Below are positions 35,990-45,713 of a DNA stretch of 64,000 nucleotides, piece by piece (within the stretch, counting starts at the first letter, position 1; each line of letters starts with the position of its first letter). A program made the position numbers and the translations under genes. Under the pieces are notes generated by a model. The model searched no databases and was not told where the DNA came from. It was given only the letters and a program-made list of their open reading frames with translations. The stretch lies in contig NZ_LZJR01000062.1 of NCBI RefSeq assembly GCF_001667925.1, positions 16,594-80,593 on the forward strand, in the 5' to 3' direction. The DNA is from Mycobacterium sp. E2479 (GTDB lineage Bacteria > Actinomycetota > Actinomycetes > Mycobacteriales > Mycobacteriaceae).

Positions 35990-37564
35990 GTGGTATCCCC
36001 TTCTGGCTCAAGGGTTCTGGCGATCTGGTGCATGGATTGGCCCGCGGTCGCGGCGGCCACGGCCGCGGGTCTGTCCGCGACCGCCCCGATCGCGGTCACC
36101 CTGGCCAACCGGGTGATCGCCTGCTCGTCGGCCGCCCGCGCGGCGGGGGTGCGGCGGGGGCTGCGACGCCGCGAGGCGGCCGCCCGATGCCCGCAGTTGC
36201 ACGTCACCGCCGCCGACGCGGACCGCGATGCCCGCTTTTTCGAGGCGGTGATCGCCGCGGTGGACGACCTGGTGCCCCGCGCCGAAGTGCTGCGGCCCGG
36301 GCTCCTGGTGTTGCCGGTGCGCGGGGCGGCCCGCTATTTCGGCTCCGAGGCCACCGCCGCCGAGCGGCTGATCGACGCGGTGGCCGCCGCCGGCGCCGAG
36401 TGTCAGGCCGGGGTCGCCGACCGGCTGTCCACCGCGGTCTTCGCGGCGCGGGCGGGCCGTGTCGTCGAGCCAGGAGGTGACGCGAAGTTTTTGTCGGTGC
36501 TGTCCATCCGCCAACTTGCCACCGAGCCGAGCCTGTCCGGCGCCGGTCGCGAAGAGCTGACGGACCTGTTGTGGCGGATGGGGATTCGCACCATAGGGCA
36601 GTTCGCCGCGTTATCGCGCAGTGATGTGGCTTCCCGGTTCGGCGCCGACGGGGTGACCGCGCACCGGTTGGCCCGCGGCGAACCCGAACGGCCGCCGTCG
36701 GGCCGGGAGCCGCCGACCGAACTCGAGGCCGTGCTGGACTGCGATCCGCCGATCGACCGGGTCGATGCCGCGGCGTTCGCCGGGCGTTCGCTGGCCGGCA
36801 GGTTGCATCAGACGCTGATGGCAGCCGGGGTGGGATGCACCCGGCTGGCCATCCACGCCGTCACCGCCAACGGCGAAGAACTGCACCGGGTGTGGCGGTG
36901 CGCCGAGCCGTTGACCGAGGACGCCACCGCCGACCGGGTGCGCTGGCAGCTCGACGGATGGTTGACCAGCCGCACCGCGCACAATCCCCGTCCCACCGCT
37001 GCGGTGACGCTGTTGCGGGTCAAGGCGGTGGAAGTGGTATCCGCCGAAGCGCTGCAGTTGCCGCTCTGGGGTGGCCTGGGCGAGGAGGACAGGCTGCGGG
37101 CTCGCCGGGCGCTGGTGCGGGTGCAGGGCCTGCTCGGCCCGGAGGCGGTGCGAGTGCCGGTGCTGTCCGGCGGACGTGGCCCGGCCGAGCGGATCACGCT
37201 GATCCCGCTCGGCGACGAGCCGGTGCCGCGGGCCGATCCCGATCCGCCGTGGCCAGGGCGGCTGCCCGAGCCGTCACCGGCGGTCCTGCTTGACGACCCG
37301 GTGGAACTGCTTGACGCCCAAGGGAACCCGATACGGGTGACCATCCGGGGGCTGTTCTCCGCCGACCCCGCGCGCATTATCGCCCACGGCCGCGACGATC
37401 GGCTGTGCTGGTGGTCGGGGCCCTGGCCGGTCGACGAGCGATGGTGGGATCCCGAATTGAGCAAGGGGCGCACCGCCCGCGCCCAGGTCTTGCTAAAGGA
37501 CGAGCGGGCCTTTCTGCTGTGCTACCGCCGGCGGCGCTGGTACCTCGAGGGAAGCTACGAGTAA
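35990..37564 (+). CDS. imuB: Inactive Y-family polymerase ImuB
   Basis: 524 residues. The N-terminal part has the Y-family fold but the catalytic site is not kept: the first motif reads LAIWCMDWPAVAAATAAG instead of DxDxFF. The clamp-binding motif QLPLWGG is present near residue 354, and the C-terminal segment (about 380-524) is the region known to bind ImuA' and DnaE2. ImuB links DnaE2 to the beta-clamp. The GTG start follows the imuA' stop by four bases. Its last 10 bases overlap the convergent LMO-like gene. Confidence 0.94.
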   Translation: MVSPSGSRVLAIWCMDWPAVAAATAAGLSATAPIAVTLANRVIACSSAARAAGVRRGLRRREAAARCPQLHVTAADADRDARFFEAVIAAVDDLVPRAEVLRPGLLVLPVRGAARYFGSEATAAERLIDAVAAAGAECQAGVADRLSTAVFAARAGRVVEPGGDAKFLSVLSIRQLATEPSLSGAGREELTDLLWRMGIRTIGQFAALSRSDVASRFGADGVTAHRLARGEPERPPSGREPPTELEAVLDCDPPIDRVDAAAFAGRSLAGRLHQTLMAAGVGCTRLAIHAVTANGEELHRVWRCAEPLTEDATADRVRWQLDGWLTSRTAHNPRPTAAVTLLRVKAVEVVSAEALQLPLWGGLGEEDRLRARRALVRVQGLLGPEAVRVPVLSGGRGPAERITLIPLGDEPVPRADPDPPWPGRLPEPSPAVLLDDPVELLDAQGNPIRVTIRGLFSADPARIIAHGRDDRLCWWSGPWPVDERWWDPELSKGRTARAQVLLKDERAFLLCYRRRRWYLEGSYE

Positions 37565-38733
37565 CTTTGCGCTTCAGCGTATTCGACGCGCTGCAACGCG
37601 TCGGGGGTCAGATCTTTGAGCGAGGGATATCCGTCGACGGCCATGATCAGATCCGCTTCGGCCAGCAGCGAGCGCAGCACATGCACGATGCCGTCCACGC
37701 CACCGACGGCCAGACCATAGGCGTAGGGCCGACCGATCCCCACGGCGGTCGCGCCCAGCGCCAGGGCTTTGATGATGTCGGCGCCGCCGCGCACGCCCGA
37801 GTCAAACAGCACCGGCATCCCGTCGGCGGCCTCGATCACCGCGGGCAAGCAATCCAAGCAGGGCAGTCCGCCGTTGGCTTGCCGACCGCCGTGGTTGGAG
37901 CAGTAAATGCCATCCACGCCAATATCTTTGGCGCGCCGAACGTCGTCGGGATGGCAGATGCCCTTGACCATCAGCGGCAGGCTGGTCTCGGACCGTAGCC
38001 ATTCCAGGTCCGACCACCGGAACGGCCCACCGAAGATCGGCAGCTTGCGCACCGCCGCCTCGGTGGCGTCTTCACCCGGTTTCAGATTGGCGCGGAAAAC
38101 CGGATCGCTGGTGTAGTTGGCCAGGCAGCCACTGGGCACCTGCGGGTAGTTCCCGCCCTTCAGGTCGCGGGGGCGCCAGCCGGTGACCCACGTGTCCAGG
38201 GTGACGGCGATGCCTTTGAAGCCGGCCGCCTCGGCCCGGTGCACCAGGCTGGTGGCCATCTCGCGGTCCGGCGGCGTGTACAGCTGGAAAAACGCCGGGG
38301 TATCGCCGAGCTCGGCGGCGAGGTCTTCCATCGGGTCGGCCGACAGTGTCCCCACGAAGAACGGCACACCCGTGCGGACCGAGGCCCGCGCGCACAGCAT
38401 GTCCCCGTGGCCGTTCGGGTCGCACACCCCGATGACGCCGATTGGCGCCATGAATATCGGAGAACCGAACTCGATGCCGAACAGCTCGACCGACATATCG
38501 CGCTGCTCGGGGGCGATCCCCATGCGCGGATACAACCCCCACCGCTTGAAAGCCTCGCAGTTGATGCGCTGAGTGTGCTCATCACCCGCGCCGCCGGCCA
38601 CATATCCCAGCACTTTCGGCGTCATCGCCGCCGACGCCTTCTTCTCCAGCTCCTCGAACCTGATCGGGTACTGCGGCTGATTGCCATGCAGCGACTGGTC
38701 GTACAACTCGTTTTGATACTCGGCGAAAGCCAT
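37555..38733 (-). CDS. FMN-dependent alpha-hydroxy-acid oxidase, lactate 2-monooxygenase-like
   Basis: 392 residues, the length of M. smegmatis lactate 2-monooxygenase. The FMN/substrate site residues are in IYCSNHGGRQANGGLPCLDC (catalytic His and the following Arg near residue 290), LPLMVKGICHPDDVRRA (Lys) and VLFDSGVRGGADIIKALALG. The enzyme family oxidises L-lactate to acetate + CO2 (LMO) or pyruvate (LldD). It lies downstream of the KasB-like gene on the same strand (64-base gap) and is convergent with imuB. Confidence 0.9.
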   Translation of the reverse strand: MAFAEYQNELYDQSLHGNQPQYPIRFEELEKKASAAMTPKVLGYVAGGAGDEHTQRINCEAFKRWGLYPRMGIAPEQRDMSVELFGIEFGSPIFMAPIGVIGVCDPNGHGDMLCARASVRTGVPFFVGTLSADPMEDLAAELGDTPAFFQLYTPPDREMATSLVHRAEAAGFKGIAVTLDTWVTGWRPRDLKGGNYPQVPSGCLANYTSDPVFRANLKPGEDATEAAVRKLPIFGGPFRWSDLEWLRSETSLPLMVKGICHPDDVRRAKDIGVDGIYCSNHGGRQANGGLPCLDCLPAVIEAADGMPVLFDSGVRGGADIIKALALGATAVGIGRPYAYGLAVGGVDGIVHVLRSLLAEADLIMAVDGYPSLKDLTPDALQRVEYAEAQSYS

Positions 38734-38797
38734 AGTCGCTGACTTCCCCGTGCTTGCATCACCAAACGAGCGCTCGAGGATCAGACCCCGCGGTCTA

Positions 38798-40051
38798 TCA
38801 GTAACGCCCGAAGGCGATGGCCACGTTGTGTCCGCCGAACCCGAACGAGTTGTTGATCGCGTACTCGTAGGTGCCCGGCCGTGGTTTGCCCGCGACGACG
38901 TCGAGGTCGATTTCGGGGTCGAGGTTTTCCAGGTTGAGCGTGGGGGGGACCACCTGGTCGCGCAGGGCGAGCACGGTCAGGATGGATTCCACGGCACCCA
39001 CGGCGCCCACCGAGTGGCCGAGTGCGGCTTTGGGGGCATAGACGGCGGGTTTGTTGCTGCCCAGCGCGTTGTTGATGGCCCTGGCCTCGGCGACGTCACC
39101 GACCGAGGTGCCGGTGGCGTGGGCGTTGACGTGGCCGATGTCGGACGGCATGAGCCCGGCGAGCTGGATGGCGCGGCTCATCGCGTGGCCGGCGCGTTCG
39201 CCGTTGGGGTCCGGGGCCACCATGTGATACCCGTCGGAAGTGATGCTGGCGCCCATGATGCGGGCCAAGATGTTGGCGCCGCGTGCTTTGGCGTGTTCCT
39301 CGGTTTCGATGACCATGAGCGCGCCGGCCTCGCCGAACACGAAGCCGGTCCGGTCGCGGTCGAACGGGCGACACGCCCCGGCCGGGTCGTCGTTTTTGGT
39401 CGACATCACGATGCGCATCTGGGCGAACGCCGCGATCGCGACCGCCTCGATCCTGACCTCGACGCCACCACAGATGGCGATGTCGGCCTCGCCGAACACG
39501 ATGTTGCGCCACGCCTGCGCGACGCCCTCGGAACCCGACGCGCACGCCGACACCGGGGTGATCACGCCGGCTTTGGCATGCCGCTCGAGCCCCACCGCGA
39601 CGGCCGCGCCGTCGGGCATGTACTTCGACACCGCGAGCGGTGAGACCCCCCTGATACCGCGAGCCCGCAAATCGTCATAACTGAACACGATCTGCTCGGC
39701 AGACCCCAGGCCGGTGCCGATGGACACCATCAGCCGGTTGCTGTCGACCTCGGGCGAGCCGGCGTTCTCCCAGACCCGCCGGCTCAACACTGTCGACATC
39801 CGCTGCAGATAACCCATCCGGTGGCGTTCGGCGCGCGTCAGTCCGGCGTCGAATTCCTCCTGCAGGTGCCCGCCGATGCGCACCGGCAGGTCGAACTCCT
39901 CGACGAACGAATCCTCGAGCTTGCGGATACCACTTTGGCTGTCCAGCAACAACTTCCAGGTGGTTTCGGCATCAGTAGCTAACGCGGTCGTCATGGCGAC
40001 GCCAGTGACCACCACATTGGGCAACGTTTTCCCGGTAACCAACTCCGTCAT
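38798..40051 (-). CDS. Beta-ketoacyl-ACP synthase, KasB-like
   Basis: 417 residues. Cys-His-His triad is intact: [16 protein letters not shown] near residue 170, [15 protein letters not shown] near 310 and [14 protein letters not shown] near 345. It is close to mycobacterial KasB (same MTELVTGK start and [12 protein letters not shown] end), which extends meromycolate chains in FAS-II, but here it stands alone away from the fabD-acpM-kasA-kasB operon, so it is probably an extra paralogue. ATG 40051 has GAAAGG upstream. Confidence 0.88.
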   Translation of the reverse strand: MTELVTGKTLPNVVVTGVAMTTALATDAETTWKLLLDSQSGIRKLEDSFVEEFDLPVRIGGHLQEEFDAGLTRAERHRMGYLQRMSTVLSRRVWENAGSPEVDSNRLMVSIGTGLGSAEQIVFSYDDLRARGIRGVSPLAVSKYMPDGAAVAVGLERHAKAGVITPVSACASGSEGVAQAWRNIVFGEADIAICGGVEVRIEAVAIAAFAQMRIVMSTKNDDPAGACRPFDRDRTGFVFGEAGALMVIETEEHAKARGANILARIMGASITSDGYHMVAPDPNGERAGHAMSRAIQLAGLMPSDIGHVNAHATGTSVGDVAEARAINNALGSNKPAVYAPKAALGHSVGAVGAVESILTVLALRDQVVPPTLNLENLDPEIDLDVVAGKPRPGTYEYAINNSFGFGGHNVAIAFGRY

Positions 40052-40204
40052 GACTTGCAAAACCTTTCACACTCGAGAGCTGCCAACGCAGGACGTCGAG
40101 CCCACTCCCCACCGAACCATGAAAACACAATGTGCATTGTCCCCAACGCTGCAAACGTCGGACGGCCACCTTTCGTTTTGCGGCAATCGCGCGCTCACCT
40201 GGCC

Positions 40205-40657
40205 TTATTCGGCGCGGACCGCCTCCGCTCGCGCCATCAGCCCCCGGCCACCGGGCAACGCGCCCACCACGGTACGGGCCAGCCGGTCGCGGCCCCGCAC
40301 GGCGTCGGTCCTGGCTTTGCCGGTGCGTAGGTGTCGCCAGCCCAGTATCGCCCACGACGCCGCGACGAGGGCGTCTGTCACCCCGCCGCGAGCGCGCTCC
40401 CGGTCGACCGCGGCCAGGCCGAGCGCTGTCGCCGAGTGCACGCTGTCGACCCAGACCCCAGCCGCCAGCACCTCCGGGCTGGGATTGATTCCCGACAGCA
40501 GCGCCTGGGTCAGGTGGCGCGCGCCCAGGATCCGGGTGACGACGAGCGCCTTGCGGTCGACCCGCACCCCGTGAATGTGGTGGAGCACCTCGGCCGGGGC
40601 GACCAGCAGCGCCGAGCCCCACAGCGCCCGGACCACTTCGATCACGCGAATCTTCAT
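40205..40657 (-). CDS. Conserved small membrane-associated protein of unknown function
   Basis: 150 residues with two or three short hydrophobic stretches (VVRALWGSALLVAPAEVLHH, LVAASWAILGWRH). GARHLTQALLSG is the most conserved-looking segment. Its ATG has a strong AGGAGG and overlaps the iunH stop (TGATG), so it is translated with iunH. The 153-base gap to the KasB-like gene holds only that gene's promoter/leader. Not recognised. Confidence 0.7.
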   Translation of the reverse strand: MKIRVIEVVRALWGSALLVAPAEVLHHIHGVRVDRKALVVTRILGARHLTQALLSGINPSPEVLAAGVWVDSVHSATALGLAAVDRERARGGVTDALVAASWAILGWRHLRTGKARTDAVRGRDRLARTVVGALPGGRGLMARAEAVRAE

Positions 40658-41688
40658 CAGAGACCTCCTAATTGACGCGCAAACGGTCCCACCCGTTCGA
40701 TGAACCGATCGAAGAATGCCGCCGCGTCCACGTCAATCCCGATGAGCGCGTTGGGTTCTCGACGGTCCGACCAATCGGTCACCGTCATGGCGCGGGTGAG
40801 CGTTCCGGTCAGCTCGATGTCCACCGTCGCAGGGCGCGTCGTGACCAGTTCGGGATCCAGCGCGACGGCGGCGGCCAGCGGATCGTGCATGTGCGCCCGA
40901 TACCCATGGCCGAGTTCGTGATAGGCCTCCAGGTAGAACCGCATCGCGTCCTCGATCACCCTGATCAGCGGGTTGGACGCCGCCGACCGGGTGCCGGGTG
41001 CGTCGTGTTCGCTCAGCCGTGTCGTCGTCGACTCCGCGGCCGCTGCCAGCCGCGCCAGATGATCGGGCGTCATCGCAACCTTACGGGTCAGATCCAGTCC
41101 GCACAGGATTGGAAGCCGCCCTCGCCCAACGGTTTCCGGACGCCATGCGGCCAGCACCTCGGCCGCCGCCTCGGGGTCCACACTGATGTTCCACTCCGCC
41201 ACCGCGGTTGTGTTACCCCGGTGATCGTAGGAACCACCCATGATCACCAGCCGTTTGAGCAGCGTCGGCAGCTCGGGCTCGGCGCGCAGCGCCAGCGCCA
41301 GGTTGGTCAGCGGCCCGGTCGCCACGCCGATGAGTTCACCGGGAGCCGCGCGTGCTGCGCGTATCCAGGCGCCGGCCGAGTCGTAGTCGGTGAGCCGGCG
41401 GGTGCCCGGTGGCAGGTCGGCGTAGCCCAATCCCCTGGGGCCGTGGACTTTTGACGGCAGTCGCATCGGCCCGGTCAAGGTCTGTCCGGAGCCCTTGGAA
41501 ACCGGGACGCCGGTGCGCTGGCACAGCTCCAGCAGGCCCAGATTGTTTTCGCAAACCTGGTCCACCCCAACGTTTCCCCCGGTCGAGGCGATGCCGACCA
41601 CATCGGCGTCGGAGCTGGCGAACAGGTACATCAGCGCCAGCGCATCGTCCACGCCGGTATCGACGTCGACGAAAACGGGCGCGCTCAT
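40657..41688 (-). CDS. iunH: Nucleoside hydrolase (IunH family)
   Basis: 343 residues. Calcium-binding Asp cluster DVDTGVDDALALMYL at residue 8, plus VIMGGSYDHRGNTTAVAEWN near 155 and the late HDPLAAAVALD near 275, as in inosine-uridine-preferring nucleoside hydrolases, which release the base from ribonucleosides for salvage. Homologue of Rv3393. Start at the ATG of MSAPVFVDVDTG, three codons inside the longest frame. Confidence 0.92.
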   Translation of the reverse strand: MSAPVFVDVDTGVDDALALMYLFASSDADVVGIASTGGNVGVDQVCENNLGLLELCQRTGVPVSKGSGQTLTGPMRLPSKVHGPRGLGYADLPPGTRRLTDYDSAGAWIRAARAAPGELIGVATGPLTNLALALRAEPELPTLLKRLVIMGGSYDHRGNTTAVAEWNISVDPEAAAEVLAAWRPETVGRGRLPILCGLDLTRKVAMTPDHLARLAAAAESTTTRLSEHDAPGTRSAASNPLIRVIEDAMRFYLEAYHELGHGYRAHMHDPLAAAVALDPELVTTRPATVDIELTGTLTRAMTVTDWSDRREPNALIGIDVDAAAFFDRFIERVGPFARQLGGL

Positions 41689-41721
41689 TGTTTCCAAGAT
41701 ACCGGCGGTTAGGCTGGCACG

Positions 41722-42609
41722 ATGCCAACGACGTCGGAACCCCCCGAGGGAACTGATTTAACGCCGCACTTCGGCGATGTGCAGGCCCACTACGACTTGT
41801 CGGATGAATTCTTCCGGCTGTTTCTGGACCCGACCCAGACGTACAGCTGCGCCTACTTCGAGCGCGAGGACATGACGCTGGAAGAGGCGCAGATCGCCAA
41901 GATCGACCTCGCGCTCGGCAAGCTCGGCCTACAGCCGGGCATGACGCTGCTCGACGTCGGCTGCGGTTGGGGCGCCACCATGATGCGTGCCCTGGAAAAG
42001 TACGACGTCAACGTCGTCGGCCTGACCCTGAGCCGCAACCAGGCCGAACATGTCGAACAGCTGATCGAGGAGTCCAACAGCCCGCGTTCGGCCCGGGTCC
42101 TGCTGGAGGGGTGGGAACAGTTCGACGAGCCGGTAGACCGGATCGTCAGCATCGGCGCCTTCGAGCACTTCGGGCACGAGCGTTACGACGCGTTCTTCAC
42201 CCTGGCGCACGACCTGTTGCCCGACGACGGGATCATGCTGCTGCACACCATCACCGGGCTACACCCGACGGAGATGGCCGAGCGCGGCATGCCCATCTCG
42301 TTCACGTTCGCCAGATTCATCAAATTCATTGTCACCGAGATCTTTCCGGGTGGGCGGCTGCCGTCGATACCGATGGTGGAAGAGCGCGCCACCGCGAACG
42401 GCTTCACGGTGAGTCGCGTGCAGTCGCTGCAGCCGCACTACGCGAAGACGCTCGACCTATGGGCCGCCGCACTGCAGGCCCATAAGGAAGAGGCCATCGC
42501 GGTGCAATCCGAGGAAGTCTACGAGCGGTACATGAAATACCTGACCGGTTGCGCCGACGCATTCCGGATCGGCTACATCGATGTCAACCAGTTCACACTG
42601 CAGAAATGA
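41722..42609 (+). CDS. cmaA1: Cyclopropane mycolic acid synthase
   Basis: 295 residues, very close to M. tuberculosis CmaA1 (Rv3392c) and in the same place between iunH and acrA1. SAM-binding motif LLDVGCGWGATMMRALEKY near residue 70, and the family patterns HYDLSDEFFRLFLDPTQTYS and IVSIGAFEHFGHERYDAFF are intact, including the active-site Glu/Tyr context. It forms the cis-cyclopropane ring at the distal position of mycolic acids. TAGGCT six bases before the ATG suggests a leaderless mRNA. Confidence 0.95.
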   Translation: MPTTSEPPEGTDLTPHFGDVQAHYDLSDEFFRLFLDPTQTYSCAYFEREDMTLEEAQIAKIDLALGKLGLQPGMTLLDVGCGWGATMMRALEKYDVNVVGLTLSRNQAEHVEQLIEESNSPRSARVLLEGWEQFDEPVDRIVSIGAFEHFGHERYDAFFTLAHDLLPDDGIMLLHTITGLHPTEMAERGMPISFTFARFIKFIVTEIFPGGRLPSIPMVEERATANGFTVSRVQSLQPHYAKTLDLWAAALQAHKEEAIAVQSEEVYERYMKYLTGCADAFRIGYIDVNQFTLQK

Positions 42610-44622
42610 CTACCAGTGCACACCGGGCACCAGGCGGACCAGCCGCCTGACTGGACGGGGTGCCCGGATGGCCCGGGTGGCGGCGCGCACGGGCCGACTG
42701 GGCTTGCGCCGCGCAGTCCGCGTAGCCGGCGTCGGCGCAGGTTCGGCGGCGAGCCCGCGCGCCGCGGCCGAATCGGGATAGCCGAGATAGAGCTGGTGCA
42801 GAACGCGCCGCGACGTTTTCGGCGCGAAGTAATTGCCGGCCTCGGCGAGCGTGCCCAGCGGGGTGTCGATGCGGGCCGGCTTTTCCACGAGGCCGCGCAC
42901 CACCATCGCCGCCGCGCGCTCGGGACTGATCGCCTTCATCGGGTTGAGCCGGTGGGATGGCACGATCATCGGGGTGCGCACCAGCGGCATATGGATGTTG
43001 GTGAAGGTGATGTGGTCCGACAGCACCTCCGAACCCACCACGTCGGAGAACGCGTCAAGCGCTGCCTTGGACGGCAGGTAGGAGCTGTACTTGGGATTGC
43101 GTGCCTGCACGCCGGCGCTCGACACGTTGACGACGTGACCGAATCGGCGCTCCCGCCAATGCGGTAGCAGCGCCAGCACCATCCGCACCGCGCCGAAGTA
43201 GTTGACCGCCATCACCCGTTCGTAATCGTGCAGCCGGTCGGTGGAGTTGATTACCGAGCGGCGGATCGACCGTCCGGCGTTGTTCACCAGGTAGTCGACG
43301 TGGTCGAAGCGCCCCAGGATGTCTTTGACCGTGTGTTCCACCGACGCGGAATCGGTGACATCACAGGTAAACGCATGGGCGGCACCACCATTGGCGCGGA
43401 TCTCATCGACCAGTGCATCCAGTGCCTCGCCGTTGCGGGCCAGCGCGAAAACGGTTGCGCCCCGCTCGGCGATCGCGATCGCCGCCGCCCGGCCAATGCC
43501 GCTGGATGCGCCGGTGATGATGACGTGCCGGCCCTGCAGCGGTCCCTGCGGATCGTCGCGCCGGGCGCGGTCCGGATCGAGGTGCTCCGCCCAGTACCGC
43601 CACAGCTTGGGTGCGTAGCTGGAGAACTCCGGAACATCTATGCCGGTGCCCCGCAGTGCTTTTCGAGTCTTCTCACTGACAAAGGTGGGAGCCAGATCCA
43701 CGACGTCGAGCACCTCGGCCGGAATACCGAGCTGGGTGGCCGCCATGTTGCGCAGCACCCTGGCGCGTCCGCGCACTTTGAGCACCGGGGCAGCCACCGA
43801 GCGGGGGAGTGAACCGCGCAGCGGCGGCAGCCCGGCCTCCTTGGCCACGCCGCGGTAGATGCCGCGCAGCCCAATCGTCTTCTCGGCGGTCAGGTGGAAT
43901 GTCTGTCCGTCACGGCCGTCGGCATGCATCAGCGCGACCAGTGCGTCGACGACGTAGTCGACCGGGACGATGTTGGTGCGACCGGTGTTGGGCAACAGGA
44001 TCGGGGTCAACGACGGAAGCACCGCCAACTTGGCCAGCACGCCGAAGAAGTAGTACGGCCCGTCCACCTTGTCCATCTCGCCGGTGCGTGAATCGCCCAC
44101 CACCACCGCCGGGCGGTAGATGCGATAACGCAGCCCGGGCGCCGAGCGCACCTGCAGCTCGGCCTCGAACTTGGTCTGGTGATACGGCGTCGGCAGCTGC
44201 TGGCCGACGTCGAAATCGTCCTCGGTGTATGCACCGGCGAAATCGCCGGCCACCGCGATCGACGACACGTGGTGCAACGTCGCGTCCAGCCGCTGCGCCA
44301 GCGCGATCACCGCACGGGTGCCCTCGACGTTGCTGGCCCGTTGCTCGGGCTCACCTGCGGTGATGTCGTAGATCGCCGCGCAGTGGACCACGTGATCGAT
44401 CTCGCCCAGCTCGGCGAAGACCTCGTCGCTCAGCTCCAGCTCCGGCAGCTCGGCGACCAGCGGCTTCACCCGCTCGCCCCAGTGTTCGGCGAGCCGCTCG
44501 AAGCGGCCCAGTGACCGCCGTCGGACCAGCACGAACAGCTGCGCATCGGGATGGGATTCCAGCAAGCGAGACACGACTCGGCGACCAATAAACCCGGTAC
44601 CGCCGGTAACGACATACCGCAT
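42610..44622 (-). CDS. acrA1: Multidomain fatty acyl-CoA reductase AcrA1
   Basis: 670 residues with two Rossmann domains. The N-terminal extended-SDR half has VVTGGTGFIGRRVVSRLLES and the active-site PYHQTKFEAE; the C-terminal classical SDR half has VIITGASSGIGRAAAIAIAE near residue 375 and the YSSYLPSKAALDAF catalytic segment. Homologue of Rv3391, which reduces acyl-CoA towards fatty aldehyde/alcohol for wax or lipid synthesis. Start at the ATG of MRYVVTGGTG rather than 10 codons upstream. It abuts cmaA1 convergently (no gap). Confidence 0.92.
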   Translation of the reverse strand: MRYVVTGGTGFIGRRVVSRLLESHPDAQLFVLVRRRSLGRFERLAEHWGERVKPLVAELPELELSDEVFAELGEIDHVVHCAAIYDITAGEPEQRASNVEGTRAVIALAQRLDATLHHVSSIAVAGDFAGAYTEDDFDVGQQLPTPYHQTKFEAELQVRSAPGLRYRIYRPAVVVGDSRTGEMDKVDGPYYFFGVLAKLAVLPSLTPILLPNTGRTNIVPVDYVVDALVALMHADGRDGQTFHLTAEKTIGLRGIYRGVAKEAGLPPLRGSLPRSVAAPVLKVRGRARVLRNMAATQLGIPAEVLDVVDLAPTFVSEKTRKALRGTGIDVPEFSSYAPKLWRYWAEHLDPDRARRDDPQGPLQGRHVIITGASSGIGRAAAIAIAERGATVFALARNGEALDALVDEIRANGGAAHAFTCDVTDSASVEHTVKDILGRFDHVDYLVNNAGRSIRRSVINSTDRLHDYERVMAVNYFGAVRMVLALLPHWRERRFGHVVNVSSAGVQARNPKYSSYLPSKAALDAFSDVVGSEVLSDHITFTNIHMPLVRTPMIVPSHRLNPMKAISPERAAAMVVRGLVEKPARIDTPLGTLAEAGNYFAPKTSRRVLHQLYLGYPDSAAARGLAAEPAPTPATRTARRKPSRPVRAATRAIRAPRPVRRLVRLVPGVHW

Positions 44623-44679
44623 GAAGACATGGTGGCGGTGGCAGCCGCACACGTCAACTGTGATCTTCAGCGCGACCGG

Positions 44680-44788
44680 TCCCGATGGTGGCGACCCGCC
44701 GCGCCCGGCTACGCCGCCCTTGCGATCGCCACGCGTCCCGATGGTGGCGACCCGCCGCGCCCGGCTACGCCGCCCTTGCGATCGCCAC
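44680..44788 (+). repeat. 56-bp family intergenic repeat, two tandem units
   Basis: Two identical 53-base units (44680-44732 and 44736-44788), offset 56 bases, separated by GCG. Each begins TCCCGATGGTGGCGACCCGC and contains GTGGCGA and TCGCCAC, which can pair. The second unit runs into the lpqD stop codon. Confidence 0.9.
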
Positions 44789-45501
44789 TAATTGTGGAAG
44801 TCGCGGATCCCGTCCCAGTCGACGAGCGTCCAGCCGGTCATCGGGTTACCGCTGATCACCACGCGACCCGTGTTGGGGATCGGGTGGCTGTTCATCAGGC
44901 TGTTCTTGGCGTTCTGCGCGTTCATCAGCGTCCACACCATGATCGCGTTCATGTGCGAGAACACCACCGGGTTGTGGTGGCCGCTGTTGTAGATCTTGTT
45001 GATCGCCGCGGTGAACCGGTCGTTGAACTCCTTGCCGCTGACCGAGCCGGGGATGCTATTGGAGACGTCGCCGTTGATCCAGTCCACCGGCGCCAGCATG
45101 TACGTCGACTTCGCCATCGACTCGGGTTTGCCGTTGAACCAGCCGGCGTTGATCTCCTGGATGCCGGGCAGCACCTCCACCTGCTTGCCCAGCGCGGCGG
45201 CCACCGGCGCGGCGGTTTGCTGAGCACGCGTCATGGTTGAGGTGTAGACGCTGTCGTAGTCCTTGCGGCCCAGTTGGTGCGCAAGCTGTTCGGCCTGCCC
45301 CTTGCCCTCCGGGGTCAGCCCCGGCCCCGGCACCTCGGTGTCGATGGTGCCGCTGACGTTGGCCTCGGACTGGGCGTGCCGGATGAATGTCACGGTGATG
45401 GACTTGGCCTGCGGTGAACCACCGCAGCCGGCGACGATCATCGTGGCGGTGAGCGCGGCGAGCGCTACCGCGGTTTTCCGGATCATGCTGCGCTTGGGCA
45501 T
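44788..45501 (-). CDS. lpqD: Lipoprotein LpqD, histidine phosphatase family
   Basis: 237 residues. Signal peptide with lipobox VAGC (Cys 26) indicates a membrane-anchored exported lipoprotein. The phosphohistidine motif FIRHAQSEANVSG is near residue 40, the second His region PVVFSHMNAIMVW near 180. Homologue of Rv3390; such proteins may be phosphatases of small exported phosphocompounds or inactive binders. It is divergent from htdY, with about 210 bases between. Confidence 0.9.
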   Translation of the reverse strand: MPKRSMIRKTAVALAALTATMIVAGCGGSPQAKSITVTFIRHAQSEANVSGTIDTEVPGPGLTPEGKGQAEQLAHQLGRKDYDSVYTSTMTRAQQTAAPVAAALGKQVEVLPGIQEINAGWFNGKPESMAKSTYMLAPVDWINGDVSNSIPGSVSGKEFNDRFTAAINKIYNSGHHNPVVFSHMNAIMVWTLMNAQNAKNSLMNSHPIPNTGRVVISGNPMTGWTLVDWDGIRDFHN

Positions 45502-45713
45502 GTCGATAGCCTGCCCTGCCGACGCCTCCGGTGGGAAGGGTTTGCGACGGTTTGTTACCGCGCGGCCTCGGCCAGCCCGGCTCGCGCGATGATCGACGCG
45601 GCGCCGGGCGGCAAGGAACGTCCGCCGTCGCCCGAGTCGCGGGCCTTTCGCGCCGCGATTCCGTCAGATGCCAGAGTGGACCGAGGATCCCTACCAACGA
45701 TCAGGAGACTTCC

